Below are positions 36,001-45,835 of a stretch of 64,000 bases of DNA, in pieces. How positions within the stretch are numbered: the stretch's first letter is position 1; each line of letters opens with the position of its first letter. The notes under the pieces were generated by a model. The model searched no databases and had not been told where the DNA came from. It saw only the letters and a program-made list of their open reading frames with translations. Source of the DNA: Pseudomonadales bacterium (GTDB lineage Bacteria > Pseudomonadota > Gammaproteobacteria > Pseudomonadales > Pseudohongiellaceae); contig WLWQ01000001.1 in the NCBI GenBank assembly GCA_012103535.1, forward strand, positions 1,804,280-1,868,279, written 5' to 3'. Made by a program: the position numbers and the translations under genes.

Positions 36001-39000
36001 TCAGTCTCTGGTAATTGTTCCATCCAAATTCAAAATCAGGCTGGCTACCATTTGATAAGCAGCTAGTTCAACAATATCCAAGGTTTCGTCGCGAGGTGAT
36101 TCACCTTCGCTAACTAACTGCAATGCTGCTGCTCTGTCAGTCTGGTAAACATCGAGGTGACCTGCGTGAGCACTGGAGAGAATGGAAAGAACGTTTGAGT
36201 TCGGCTCTCGAGCGGTGGCGAGTCGATACATAAAACTCAGGCTGTTATTCACTGAGTCACCCCGTTGCATGGTTTTCTGCGCTATCGCTCTCGCTGCTTC
36301 CGTATAGGTCACGTCGTTCATCAGGTTCAGCGCTCGCAGTGGGGTATTCGTTCGAGTTGGAGAAACGATATGTGTTTCTCGCGTTGAGGAGTCGAAAGTA
36401 ATCATTGCCGGTGCCGGTCGCGTCCGTTTCCAAAAGGTATAGAGACTACGCCGATACAGATCTTCTCCGGTTGAGAGTCTGTATTCCTGACCACGCTCGA
36501 CGATATCATCCCAAAGTCCAGCGGGTTGATAAGGGCCAACGGAAGGACCGCCAATCTTGTCTGTTAGCAGTTCGGAAATCGCTAATGCCTGATCGCGAAT
36601 CATCTGAGCAGGTAGTCGCATGCGCGTAGCTCGAGCCAACAATCGATTCTCAGGATCCTTCTCCGCCAGCGCTGGCGTCACAGCAGAAGACTGTCGATAG
36701 GTAGCACTTGTCACAATTAAGCGCTGCATTTCCTTAATATCCCAGCCTGATTCTCTAAAGGTTACTGCTAACCAATCTAGTAATTCCGGATGGGAAGGAA
36801 AATCACCTTGAGAGCCAAAGTTGTCTGCTGTTTTAACTAGTCCAGTACCGAAGTACGACTGCCAAAAACGATTAACTGTCACACGGCTAGTAAGCGGATT
36901 TTCCGGCTCCATTAACCAATTGGCGAAAGTAAGACGGTTCTTTTCGCCAGCGGGCATGGGTGGAAGTATCGAAGGCGTGCTGGGAAATACTTCCTCTGCA
37001 GGAGCATCATAAACGCCACGATTCAGTCGGTAAGTCGGACGCCGGGGGGTCATCTCGTCCATCACCATGACTGTCGGTAAACCATCCCAGAGTACTTTTC
37101 GTTCCTGTTCCACTTCTTTAAGTGAACTATAGGCTGCGCGTACGTCTGGCGAGGCGTATTGGTTTAAGAAACTTAAGCGCAGTTTGTCTGCTTGCGCTGA
37201 AGTTCGCACATCATCCTCAATTTGCGCAATTTCAGAAATGGACTCTGCAGTGGCGACTACGGCGACTTCTTCTGGAGTGAGTACCCGGTCATAGATGCGC
37301 ACATCATCAATATTACCCTGGAAATTGGGTTTGGATGAGCCACTGGCGCCAATGCGTAGCGGATAACGTTGCGGCAGACGATTACCAACCAGGTCTAACA
37401 AGCCTTCCAGTTCAAATTGTTCGCCATCAACATAGACGTGCATTCCACCTGGTGTTTTTGAACCATCGTAGGTGGCGGTGACATGCTGCCAACGATTCAG
37501 TTGAATAGTTTGTGCAGTTTCCGCAGCAACACCATCATCAAGTACACGGGTTGAAAGATTGAGCCGGATCTTGCCCTCTTCCAGATAGATCCCCCAGCCA
37601 ACTTCACCCTGATCTCCTTCGGTGGCACGGGAAAAAATTACGCCGTTGTCGGTGGTCGGATAGATCCAGGCCGATAAGGTAAATTCATTTTCATAGCCAA
37701 GGTTAGGAGAATTGCCAGCGGTGATATAGCGTTCGCCATCGAAACTAGCGGCGGAGCCAATGCGACCATCGACAAAATGGGGTAGACCGTTTTCAAGCGT
37801 TGCTTCCACAACTCGACCGGCATGAACACCAGAAATATCGCCATCCAACGGGTGATGCACCAATAAGCCTTCTTTTAAATTCCAATCGACTTCGGCATCG
37901 ATATCGCTAGAGCCAACCAGCGCTTCTTCCCACTGGGCTTGTTCTTCGTTTATCGCATCTTCCAATTCTTCAAAGGCCAATCTTGCTGCAGCGAGTCGCG
38001 TGTCCACTTCTTCTATTTGTTCTTGTTGACTGAGAGTGGGCGCAGTAATGAATGGCGGCGAATTAACGTATTTGAATCCCTTACCTCGTTCATCGATGTT
38101 GTTAATAAAAGCAGACAGCTGATAGAACTCGGCTTGTTGCAGGGGATCGAATTTGTGGTCATGGCAACGGGCACAACCCATAGTTAGCCCCAGCCAAACT
38201 GTTGAAGTAGTGGCAACCCGATCTACTGCGTATTCCACTAAGAATTCTTCGGGTACGATGCCACCTTCGGCATTCAAACTGTGATTTCGATTGAAGGCGG
38301 TAGCAATGCGTTGATCCAGTGTTGCGTTTGGCAACATGTCCCCTGCTAATTGTTCGACGGTAAATTGATCGAAGGGCATGTTGTCGTTATAGGCATTGAT
38401 AACCCAATCTCGCCAACGCCACATGGAACGTTCACCGTCAGTTTGATAGCCATTAGTGTCGGCGTAGCGCGCAGCATCCAACCAATCCACCGCCATGCGT
38501 TCTCCATAGCGCGGTGATTGCAATAATCTGTTTACGACTTTTTGGTAGGCATCCGCTGAATTATCTGCAAGAAAGGCGTCCACTTCTTCCAGCGTTGGCG
38601 GAACACCGGTGAGATCGAGAGTGACTCTTCTTATCAGCGTGGCTTTATCAGCTTCTTCAGAAGGAGTTAGTCCCTCTTCGTCAAGACGTTCTAATACGAA
38701 GTTATCAATTGGATTTCTAGCCCAGTTCGGATCCCTAACTACAGGAACCTCAGGCATTTCTGGAGGCATAAACGCCCAATGACTTTCCCACTCTGCGCCC
38801 TGATTAATCCAGAGTCGAATCGTCTCTATTTCGTCTTCAGTTAGCGCTTCCCGTTCCCGCGGCATACGAAACGATTCTGCTTCGGCAGAAATGCGTTGGA
38901 ACATCGGGCTGTCGGCAGCGTTTCCTGGAATAACTACTGGACCACCGAAAGCACCTCGATCCCCAGCAAAACCTGCGGGAGTGTCCAGCCGCAATCCCAT

Positions 39001-39501
39001 TTGTCTATTCTGATCGTCGGGACCGTGGCATTGAAAACAATTTCGGGAAAGAATCGGACGTACTTCTCGGGTAAAAACCACTTGTCTTTCAGCCGCCACT
39101 AGTAAATCGGCTTGTTGAGCTGCGTTTAATTCTTCTCCCCACTCTGCTCCGTCAGCAATCCATGCTCTGACTGTCGCGATCTGCTCTGTGGTGAGAGTGC
39201 GGCCACTGGAAGTGGGCGGCATAACTCGAATACCGTCTTCAACGGAGATGCGCTGAAAGATCAGGCTCGCTTCTGGATTTCCGGGCACGACATGACTGCC
39301 GAGAAAATCCTGAGTATCCAAGCGTAAATTGAGCATCCGGCGAGCTTCATCTGGACCATGACAATCCAAACAAGTAGTCGAAAAAATAGGCAGGATATCT
39401 TCGGTATAGGTTAACGTGGCGCCAGCTTGACCGAAGCTATTGGAGGAAATCACCAATACAACAAAGGCAAAGGCGCTCTTCAGCAGATTCCTTATGTTCA
39501 T
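36001..39501 (-). CDS. PSCyt1-DUF1549-LamG-DUF1553 (PSD1) secreted cytochrome c protein
   Basis: 1166 residues. Signal peptide 1-24. Two cytochrome-like modules with heme-binding CxxCH: CLDCH (44-48) and CFQCH (155-159). Then a DUF1549/PSCyt2 region ([49 protein letters not shown]), a third [12 protein letters not shown] heme-like motif, a LamG/concanavalin-like domain (about 560-740; [19 protein letters not shown]), and DUF1553/PSD1 ([36 protein letters not shown]). Best known from Planctomycetes and marine gammaproteobacteria, where the pair with DUF1501 is thought to take part in polysaccharide or other macromolecule oxidation; the reaction is unproven. Confidence 0.9.
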   Translation of the reverse strand: MNIRNLLKSAFAFVVLVISSNSFGQAGATLTYTEDILPIFSTTCLDCHGPDEARRMLNLRLDTQDFLGSHVVPGNPEASLIFQRISVEDGIRVMPPTSSGRTLTTEQIATVRAWIADGAEWGEELNAAQQADLLVAAERQVVFTREVRPILSRNCFQCHGPDDQNRQMGLRLDTPAGFAGDRGAFGGPVVIPGNAADSPMFQRISAEAESFRMPREREALTEDEIETIRLWINQGAEWESHWAFMPPEMPEVPVVRDPNWARNPIDNFVLERLDEEGLTPSEEADKATLIRRVTLDLTGVPPTLEEVDAFLADNSADAYQKVVNRLLQSPRYGERMAVDWLDAARYADTNGYQTDGERSMWRWRDWVINAYNDNMPFDQFTVEQLAGDMLPNATLDQRIATAFNRNHSLNAEGGIVPEEFLVEYAVDRVATTSTVWLGLTMGCARCHDHKFDPLQQAEFYQLSAFINNIDERGKGFKYVNSPPFITAPTLSQQEQIEEVDTRLAAARLAFEELEDAINEEQAQWEEALVGSSDIDAEVDWNLKEGLLVHHPLDGDISGVHAGRVVEATLENGLPHFVDGRIGSAASFDGERYITAGNSPNLGYENEFTLSAWIYPTTDNGVIFSRATEGDQGEVGWGIYLEEGKIRLNLSTRVLDDGVAAETAQTIQLNRWQHVTATYDGSKTPGGMHVYVDGEQFELEGLLDLVGNRLPQRYPLRIGASGSSKPNFQGNIDDVRIYDRVLTPEEVAVVATAESISEIAQIEDDVRTSAQADKLRLSFLNQYASPDVRAAYSSLKEVEQERKVLWDGLPTVMVMDEMTPRRPTYRLNRGVYDAPAEEVFPSTPSILPPMPAGEKNRLTFANWLMEPENPLTSRVTVNRFWQSYFGTGLVKTADNFGSQGDFPSHPELLDWLAVTFRESGWDIKEMQRLIVTSATYRQSSAVTPALAEKDPENRLLARATRMRLPAQMIRDQALAISELLTDKIGGPSVGPYQPAGLWDDIVERGQEYRLSTGEDLYRRSLYTFWKRTRPAPAMITFDSSTRETHIVSPTRTNTPLRALNLMNDVTYTEAARAIAQKTMQRGDSVNNSLSFMYRLATAREPNSNVLSILSSAHAGHLDVYQTDRAAALQLVSEGESPRDETLDIVELAAYQMVASLILNLDGTITRD

Positions 39502-39730
39502 GTCCTGGAGGTGCTCCTGCTAATTGTTCTAGTTTTTAGAAAGCACTGCTCATACGCAAAACAGCCACTGTGCTTAGGCACTCTATATAGGCCACCCCTC
39601 AAGCTCCTTTTCTGGAGCAGCCAGGATCCCCCTCAAAGATCAGTAACCATATTAAATTCAAAGCGTTCAAAAATCTAATGAAACCGGGGGTTTACGGCGT
39701 GTAGATTGTTTTAATTTCAAGCACAAAGTG

Positions 39731-39748
39731 AGTCACTAATTAGTGACT
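39731..39748. repeat. 18-bp perfect palindrome over the epimerase stop codon
   Basis: AGTCACTAATTAGTGACT, fully self-complementary, spanning the stop of the minus-strand aldose epimerase gene. No T-run follows in the minus direction, so a plain rho-independent terminator is not supported; it may still stabilise the mRNA 3' end or bind a protein. Confidence 0.45.
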
Positions 39749-40887
39749 GGGCTCGCCCCAAATTCAAAGATGGTGCGGGTCTCATACTGTTCACCTGGCC
39801 GCAATACCGTGGAAGGAAATTCTGGTTTGTTTGGACTGTCGGGATAGTGTTGAGTTTCCAAACAGAAGGCAAAACGTCGTTCATAGGCCACACCTTCTTT
39901 ACCCACAAGACTGCCGTTCAAGAAATTGCCGGTGTAGAACTGCATTCCCGGCTGATCGGTGTACACGTTCATGCTGCGCCCGGAGCGAGGAGAAAAAACC
40001 GTTGCTGCCAGAGAAACACGTCCAGGTTCATCATGATTGATTATAAAGTTGTGATCGAATCCAGAACCGAATTGAATCTGCTGATGTGTTGACTCGATAT
40101 CCTGACTAATTGTTTTCGCCGTACGAAAATCCAATGGAGTACCAGAAACCTCAGCGATTTCTCCGGTGGGAATGGATTCGTTATCGACTGGAGTAAAACG
40201 GTCGGCATTGATCATGATCTCATGATCGAGTATTGGTCCCGCGTCATGGCCATCTAAATTAAAGTAAGCATGATTAGTTAGATTGATTACCGTGGGTTTG
40301 TCAGTGCTTGCATAGTAATCCACAATCAATTGGTTCTGGTCGTTGAGAGTGTAAACGACTCTCGTATCGACCCTCCCGGGATAGCCTTCTTCTCCATCCG
40401 GGCTGAACGTAGTTAGTACCAATTGAGCTTCATTGGCATTAGAAACAGTTTCAGCATCCCAGATTTTTTTGTCGAATCCGACTAAGCCACCGTGAATCGC
40501 GTTCTCGCCATTGTTTTTTGCCAGTGAATACTCAATTCCATCAATAGAAAATCTACCGTCAGCAATACGATTCGCGTAGCGGCCAACAATAGCCCCCATG
40601 AAACCGGCGCCGTCGGCATAAGGCTGCGGAGCATCGAATCCAGTAGTAACGTCGGCGATGTCGCCGTCAAAGTCGGGAACATTCAAACCGACGATGATTC
40701 CACCGAGGTCGATAATTTCAACTGTCATGCCTTCTTCATTTTTAAGTACAAATAATTGAACATCCCGACCATCTTCCAAGGTGCCGAATGCTTGTACCGA
40801 TATTCTTTCAATATTTTCCTGCGCCATGCTGCTATAACCAGTAAATACTAAAATCGAAAAAAGAAAGTGCCGACAAAACGCTTTCAC
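39736..40887 (-). CDS. galM: Secreted aldose 1-epimerase (mutarotase)
   Basis: 383 residues with a signal peptide (to about residue 22). GalM-family motifs: GRYANRIADGRFSIDGIEY, the substrate-binding His in GENAIHGGLVGFDK, NLTNHAYFNLDGH (catalytic His), and near the C-terminus FCLETQHYPDSPNKPEFP with the catalytic Glu region. It converts alpha- and beta-aldoses. Export suggests action on sugars outside the cytoplasm, in line with the nearby secreted carbohydrate-type proteins. No other gal genes are linked. Confidence 0.88.
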   Translation of the reverse strand: MKAFCRHFLFSILVFTGYSSMAQENIERISVQAFGTLEDGRDVQLFVLKNEEGMTVEIIDLGGIIVGLNVPDFDGDIADVTTGFDAPQPYADGAGFMGAIVGRYANRIADGRFSIDGIEYSLAKNNGENAIHGGLVGFDKKIWDAETVSNANEAQLVLTTFSPDGEEGYPGRVDTRVVYTLNDQNQLIVDYYASTDKPTVINLTNHAYFNLDGHDAGPILDHEIMINADRFTPVDNESIPTGEIAEVSGTPLDFRTAKTISQDIESTHQQIQFGSGFDHNFIINHDEPGRVSLAATVFSPRSGRSMNVYTDQPGMQFYTGNFLNGSLVGKEGVAYERRFAFCLETQHYPDSPNKPEFPSTVLRPGEQYETRTIFEFGASPVTN

Positions 40888-41099
40888 TTAGAGATTCCTC
40901 TTATGAACCTAATCATTCTTCTTCATTTACGCTGATTGACACACAAATTTACAATTCCCGAAACTGCAGAGTTTACGGAGCTTTCCCAACCGCCACAATC
41001 ACTAAAAATGGTAGCCTGTAGCTTAGTTAATAGACTAAGCACAGTAATAGTTCTATGCTCGGCAACTTGGAAATAATAACTATAGATCGGAGGAATGAA

Positions 41100-41972
41100 A
41101 TGCGAATTTTCTCAACCCTAATTTTTCTTTGTTTGCTGTCTGCGCCCGCTCAAGCCCAAGAATTGGCAAGCTTTAACGACGATGGTCTTACCTACGGCCA
41201 CGTCCATTTAAACGTGTCCGATATTGACCGTCACATCCAAATCCTGGAAGACCATTTCCATGGCCGCACAGTGCGGAAGGGGCGGAACCAAAATGGTGAT
41301 CCACTACTCACTGCTATTGTTCTAAACAATACGCTAGTTGCACTTTCACCAAGCGATCCAACTATGCCTTCGAGCCAGACTGCCATGGATCACTGGGGCG
41401 TCAAAGTTCGCAATATGGAAAAGTTTCTGGCCAAGTGGCGAGCCGATGGTCTTCCTATTACTACTGATATCTGGGCCGAACAATTTGCGAACCCACCTAA
41501 TGGATTTACTGGTGACACTTTTATAGGCGCGGAAGGACAAATCAATGCCTTCATCGATTTTCCCAACGGTGCTCGAGTCGAGTTACAGGAAGACCAGGGA
41601 CTACAGCAAGAAGTTACGGGATACCACATTCACTTTAATACTTCTGAGCATGAAGAATTATTAGCCTGGTATACCGACATTTTTAATCTCGAAGTTCGGC
41701 CTCGCGGCGCAATAGGAACTACGACCAATGTTCCGGGTATGAATTTGAGTTTTGGTGGTGGCGCCAACCGTGCTGCTACTCAGGGTACTGCCATCGACCA
41801 CATTGGTTTCGAAATTGATGGGCTGGAAGAATTCTGCCGCAGACTCGAAGCAGCTGGCATCGAATTTCAAGTTCCTTACCGCGAAATTCCTGCAATCGAT
41901 TTGAACATTGCCTACATCATCGATCCAAGAGGTGTACGCATCGAGTTCACCGAAGGCTATGACGAGTACTAA
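41100..41972 (+). CDS. Secreted VOC-superfamily (glyoxalase/extradiol dioxygenase-fold) protein
   Basis: 290 residues. The start is ATG 41100 because CGGAGGA lies 6 nt upstream and a signal peptide (MRIFSTLIFLCLLSAPAQAQ) then follows; the frame is open further upstream from 41055. Two tandem VOC modules: TYGHVHLNVSDIDRHIQILEDHF (first module, His early), then a second with YHIHFNTSEHEELLAWYTDIF and GTAIDHIGFEIDGL, ending RIEFTEGYDEY with a metal-ligand Glu. The substrate of this secreted type is not known. It is convergent with the DUF1080 operon; a shared terminator follows. Confidence 0.8.
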   Translation: MRIFSTLIFLCLLSAPAQAQELASFNDDGLTYGHVHLNVSDIDRHIQILEDHFHGRTVRKGRNQNGDPLLTAIVLNNTLVALSPSDPTMPSSQTAMDHWGVKVRNMEKFLAKWRADGLPITTDIWAEQFANPPNGFTGDTFIGAEGQINAFIDFPNGARVELQEDQGLQQEVTGYHIHFNTSEHEELLAWYTDIFNLEVRPRGAIGTTTNVPGMNLSFGGGANRAATQGTAIDHIGFEIDGLEEFCRRLEAAGIEFQVPYREIPAIDLNIAYIIDPRGVRIEFTEGYDEY

Positions 41973-41994
41973 TCAGTAATTTTTTAAGTCAAAT

Positions 41995-42028
41995 AAAAAA
42001 GGCCAGGTTAGCTCAACCTGGCCTTTTT
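41995..42028. terminator. Bidirectional terminator between convergent genes
   Basis: Perfect stem GGCCAGGTT/AACCTGGCC with loop AGCTC, an A-run on the left and TTTTTG on the right. It can end the plus-strand VOC gene (stop 41972) and the minus-strand DUF1080 operon (stop 42042). Confidence 0.92.
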
Positions 42029-42041
42029 GTTTTTACACCCA

Positions 42042-42629
42042 TTACAATTCCATAATTTCAACTTTACGAAACCGCAGTTCACCTCTCCCCCATTGCAATC
42101 CAATTGGGCCGGAAGACATCTGACTATCTCTAACATCTGCGGTTACTTCTCCGTTTAGTTCTACGAGTAAACGATCTCCGTCCAAAGTAATTTTATAGGT
42201 GTTCCAATGATCACCTACCTTTGGGTAGGGTTCTTCCACTGCTGCAACGTGGACAATTCCACCCGTGCCATAAGAAAGATCAGGACGTTGATCGAATATA
42301 TTGGCTTCGTAGCAATTACGATCGGTAATTCTAGTTGGTTCCTGACAGCGCATGTAAATGCCACTATTGGCATCATGGCTAGCCCAGAATTCAACGCGAA
42401 GTACAAAATCACTATAGCTATCTTTTGTCACGAGCCAGGAAGCTCCACTGCCTTCAGTTGCCCGAACCGATGAGGCATCGGTATGCCAATTAGCATCACC
42501 AACAACATTGAAGTTGTCCATGCCTTCAGTACCATCGATCAGCGTTACCCAGCCGTCTCTTTGTGCATGCACATAAAGAGAGCTAACTATTACTAAAGGG
42601 ATTGCTAAAAATTTCGCTAGTTTTTTCAT
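42042..42629 (-). CDS. Secreted DUF1080 (3-keto-disaccharide hydrolase-type) protein
   Basis: 195 residues with a signal peptide (about 1-22). Concanavalin-like beta-sandwich of the DUF1080 family: WVTLIDGTEGMDNFNVVG at the start, DFVLRVEFWASHDANSGIYMRC, CYEANIFDQR, and GPIGLQWGRGELRFRKVEI at the end. Members cleave 3-keto-glycosides or bind sugars; here it is single-domain. Last gene of a minus-strand operon that starts with a serine hydrolase gene. Confidence 0.88.
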   Translation of the reverse strand: MKKLAKFLAIPLVIVSSLYVHAQRDGWVTLIDGTEGMDNFNVVGDANWHTDASSVRATEGSGASWLVTKDSYSDFVLRVEFWASHDANSGIYMRCQEPTRITDRNCYEANIFDQRPDLSYGTGGIVHVAAVEEPYPKVGDHWNTYKITLDGDRLLVELNGEVTADVRDSQMSSGPIGLQWGRGELRFRKVEIMEL

Positions 42630-42718
42630 TAGTAATTTCTCACTGTTTAGGATTGTATTTACAAGCTAATTTGAGTTTTTTCAAACACACAAAATTTAGT
42701 GTGTCTAACATTTGTAAT

Positions 42719-43234
42719 CTAGTTTAAATATTTCGCCGGAATGGGATTTGATTCGCCTTCACCTTGCCAGTAAATAGAAACGATCCACCAGCGATCTCCA
42801 TCATGCATTAGTTGAAACGAGTTTATTCCTCGCGCAAATGGTTCTGGATCAGTTGTCTTGCGCCGCGATTCATAAGTAGTAAACGAATGAGCAATCTGGC
42901 CAAATTCCTCGGTAACTCGACTAATTTCAACTTCATGAAAGCCATTGCGCTCTAAATTCCTACCGCTTCTTTCTATATAACTTTCTGGAGTCATTACTAT
43001 GCGTTCGAAATTGCCTTCTTCATTTAGAATTACCGGACTTAGTGTCGCACTTTCGGTGAATAGAGAGCGAAATCTTTCCCAATCCCTTGCTACGCCGGCA
43101 TCGCCAGAAATAGAAGCATAGACGGCAGTAATGATTGCCTCAATTGATACAACGTCTTCAGGCTTAGCGGATTGTCCAACTAGAGTGCTCGGAATAAAAA
43201 ATAGGAAGCACAATATGCAGAATGACTTTGGCAT
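42719..43234 (-). CDS. Secreted NTF2-like (SnoaL-fold) protein
   Basis: 171 residues with a signal peptide (1-20, STLVGQS). The mature part has the NTF2-like cone fold: IEAIITAVYASISGDAGVARDWERFRSLFTESATLSPV, then the long central strands VTEEFGQIAHSFTTYESRR and NSFQLMHDGDRWWIVSIYWQ. Members are catalytic or only bind small hydrophobic molecules; no catalytic residue can be named. The ATG overlaps the stop of the SRPBCC gene by one nucleotide (TAATG). Confidence 0.8.
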   Translation of the reverse strand: MPKSFCILCFLFFIPSTLVGQSAKPEDVVSIEAIITAVYASISGDAGVARDWERFRSLFTESATLSPVILNEEGNFERIVMTPESYIERSGRNLERNGFHEVEISRVTEEFGQIAHSFTTYESRRKTTDPEPFARGINSFQLMHDGDRWWIVSIYWQGEGESNPIPAKYLN

Positions 43235-43683
43235 TACTCGCTCCCCGATTCTGCAGTTTCCTTAAATTGATCAAACCATTTTTGTGATTGCTTGCGAAAC
43301 ATTCCCGGGAAGAAAGTAGCAATCAGCTTAATCATAATGCCATTGAGTTTGGTGTATTCCACATCACACTCGAAGCGAGTACTGTTACCTCCGTTGGTTT
43401 TAATAAACCGGCTGGTCATGGTGTTTTCCATCATTTTGTGCTGATACAGTGCGGAAAATTCATCTGGCAAACTATTGTTAGTAATAGTTTCCAGCAATTC
43501 CATGTCCTTACCGCGGTTGTCATAAAACATTTTCTTTTGTGCACCGGTTTCACCAGGGTTTCCGGAAACCTGTTCGGTGCCTTTGAATCCGTCTTGCCAT
43601 TTGGATAAATTGTCAGGATTCTGAAACAGCTCAACGACCCGCTCACGCGGCGCATTGATTTCCATTGAGCTGCTGTATTTCAT
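43234..43683 (-). CDS. SRPBCC-family (START/Bet v 1-like) protein
   Basis: 149 residues without a signal peptide. The polyketide_cyc/SRPBCC fold is suggested by the start YSSSMEINAPRERVVELFQNPDNLSKWQDGF, a central strand set (MTSRFIKTNGGNSTRFECDVEY) and the C-terminal helix ATFFPGMFRKQSQKWFDQFKE. Such proteins bind a small hydrophobic ligand in a deep cavity. Third gene of the operon, 29 nt after the CMD gene, overlapping the NTF2-like gene by one base. Confidence 0.82.
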   Translation of the reverse strand: MKYSSSMEINAPRERVVELFQNPDNLSKWQDGFKGTEQVSGNPGETGAQKKMFYDNRGKDMELLETITNNSLPDEFSALYQHKMMENTMTSRFIKTNGGNSTRFECDVEYTKLNGIMIKLIATFFPGMFRKQSQKWFDQFKETAESGSE

Positions 43684-43712
43684 TGCATATCAAAGTTAGC
43701 TAATTTGCTTGC

Positions 43713-44360
43713 TTAATCGATTGGCGGCCCAATCCATCCATCTTCGAACTGAACGCCGAGGCTATTCAGATACATTGCAACCATATTGTATTGACCAACT
43801 GTAAAGACGGTTTCCATCATCTGGCGCTTGGTGTATCGAGCGGAAAGTGCATTCCAGGTTTCATCGGTGAGAAGCGCATTTTCGTGAAGTTCTTCAGCCG
43901 CCCGCAACAAAGTGGCATCCCATTCATTCCAACTGGGATCGGTGGAGCCAACAGTAATCTGCTTTAGCTGTTCCTCATTTATACCAACTCCTAATGCCAA
44001 TCCTCGATGGGCTGCCCACTCATAAGCTCCTTGGTTCAAGTAACCGATGCGCATGATGAGCAATTCACGATCGCGAATCGGCAATGTGGATTCTTGCAAT
44101 AAATAGTCGGTAAATTCTAACCAGGCATTGCAAAGTGCCGGGGCATTCGCACAAGTAGACCAAACCCCTATAACACTTCCATTTCTTTCTCTTGGTGCGA
44201 GGATTGCGGCTTCCGCAGCAGTCCAGGGTTTTTGTACTCGGTCTATTCTTGGTTCATCGAGTGGAGGGGTCGCAGTTTCCTGCGCAAATAGGCTAGATGC
44301 CCCGCCAATAAGCAGGCCCACTACTATGCTCGCAGTTACTTGAAGCTTTCTAATAGGCAT
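43713..44360 (-). CDS. Secreted carboxymuconolactone decarboxylase (CMD/AhpD-fold) protein
   Basis: 215 residues from the ATG at 44360, chosen because GGAGG precedes it by 8 nt; a GTG start at 44375 is the alternative. The signal peptide or anchor is followed by the CMD domain: LPIRDRELLIMRIGYLNQGAYEWAAHRGLALGVGINEEQL, then a helical end with YTKRQMMETVFTVGQYNMVAMYL. No CxxC redox pair is present, so this is a non-peroxidase branch of the family. It sits between a serine hydrolase and an SRPBCC gene. Confidence 0.85.
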   Translation of the reverse strand: MPIRKLQVTASIVVGLLIGGASSLFAQETATPPLDEPRIDRVQKPWTAAEAAILAPRERNGSVIGVWSTCANAPALCNAWLEFTDYLLQESTLPIRDRELLIMRIGYLNQGAYEWAAHRGLALGVGINEEQLKQITVGSTDPSWNEWDATLLRAAEELHENALLTDETWNALSARYTKRQMMETVFTVGQYNMVAMYLNSLGVQFEDGWIGPPID

Positions 44361-44404
44361 TAATCCATCCTCCACTCATTCTTCCTTCTATATATAGGGC
44401 TAAT

Positions 44405-45835
44405 TTAGTTAATAGCTTCGATTACTTCGCGGGTTAAGCCCCAGCGATCGAAGCCCTGTCTGCCATAGTCGAGGCCACGTCGTACGATTACCAGATCATG
44501 GTCAGGCACAACGATGGTAAATTGCCCACGATTGCCAGATGTTGAATAGGCATTCTTCGGCACATCGTCTCTGTTGTCCGGCACTAACCACCATTGACCA
44601 CCATACATGTTGCCAATCTCTGCGGTCGCTGGCGCTGGCGTGCGCACAAAATCGATCCAGTCTTCAGAGATTAGTCTTTCCCCATTCCAAACTCCGTTCT
44701 GTAAATACAACATGCCAAAACGCGCCAGGTCTCTTGCATTTGTGTAAACCTGACTACTGAGAATGAAATCGCCGAATCGATCGGTGCTAACGAGGGTATT
44801 GCGCATGCCTATTTTGTCCAAGAGCGCTTTACGAGGAAACTCTGCGTATTCACGCTCGCCACCGAGCGCCAGTTTCATGGCATAGACGCCGAGCAATGTG
44901 TCGTAGTTTTCGTAATCCCAATATGTACCAGGTTCTCGAATCAAACCGCGGCTTCTTGCACCTTCCACCGAACTCGCACCTGCCCAGTAAGACATCCCCG
45001 AGCCAGTCGCATATTCAAGGCCACGATTGTCGATGGTTTCCAAGCCGCTACTCATGTGCAGGACATTACGTAAGGTGATTTCGTTGCGAGGATCTGTTTC
45101 CGGAGAACGATTTGCCGGCAACCAATCGAATCCTAAGGGCTCATCCAACTCTAATCTACCATCATCAACCAACATGCCGATTAGCGTAGTAGCGACACTC
45201 TTGGCGGTTGACCAGGTTCGGGTTCGAGTAGTCATATCGAATCCGTCGGCGTATCGCTCATGGACAATTTGCCCCTTATAAACAACGAGAAGACTTACCG
45301 TTTGTTGTTCATCGGAAGGACGATCGAAAGCCCAGTTGGATGCAGCTTGAAGTGCTGCCTGATCGATATTCGCCGGCAGATTAGTGTCTTCGACTAAATC
45401 GCCATCTGGCCATCGGATTCTGGCTGGATCACCTGCAGGATAAGGAAGGGTTAATTCTGGCAGTCGATCGATATCATCAAGATCCTGATCGGGAGGCATG
45501 ATCACACAGCCAATACCCTCTCTAAAGGCAGCGCGCATAACTGGCACGGCTCCCGGAGCACCAATTTCGACCGCCTGCCGATCCCAATCTACGTTGTAAT
45601 CGCCACCATCTGGATTTCCAATGGGGTCACGAAAAAATTCCAGCTCCCAATCATAGAGCTGATCGAGAGATCGATTAGAGGTAAACAAGCCATTACACAT
45701 AAATATGGCATGCTGACCACGGCGCACCATTTCTCGCTGGTGCTGCCAATAATCATAGCTTTCTTCTTGTTGTGCTAAACCCTGCAAGGGAAGCAGGATA
45801 GCTATTGAAAGGAACGCGATAGCAAGGCGCTTCAT
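44405..45835 (-). CDS. Secreted serine hydrolase, beta-lactamase/penicillin-binding-protein-like family
   Basis: 476 residues from the ATG at 45835, because GGAGGAA lies about 8 nt upstream; the frame extends to 45865. Signal peptide to about LQGLAQQ. Class C/esterase-type motifs: SxxK nucleophile in RTWSTAKSVATTLIGML, and a YxN-like GTYWDYENYDTLLG region, with the third motif probably near STSGNRGQFTIVV. This family includes DD-peptidases, esterases and class C-like enzymes; a peptidase or esterase role is likeliest for a secreted one without resistance context. First gene of the five-gene minus-strand operon ending at 42042. Confidence 0.85.
   Translation of the reverse strand: MKRLAIAFLSIAILLPLQGLAQQEESYDYWQHQREMVRRGQHAIFMCNGLFTSNRSLDQLYDWELEFFRDPIGNPDGGDYNVDWDRQAVEIGAPGAVPVMRAAFREGIGCVIMPPDQDLDDIDRLPELTLPYPAGDPARIRWPDGDLVEDTNLPANIDQAALQAASNWAFDRPSDEQQTVSLLVVYKGQIVHERYADGFDMTTRTRTWSTAKSVATTLIGMLVDDGRLELDEPLGFDWLPANRSPETDPRNEITLRNVLHMSSGLETIDNRGLEYATGSGMSYWAGASSVEGARSRGLIREPGTYWDYENYDTLLGVYAMKLALGGEREYAEFPRKALLDKIGMRNTLVSTDRFGDFILSSQVYTNARDLARFGMLYLQNGVWNGERLISEDWIDFVRTPAPATAEIGNMYGGQWWLVPDNRDDVPKNAYSTSGNRGQFTIVVPDHDLVIVRRGLDYGRQGFDRWGLTREVIEAIN

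Noticed and set aside
39731..39748. 18-bp palindrome as terminator of the epimerase gene
   Set aside because: No T-run follows it in the minus direction and it covers the stop codon.
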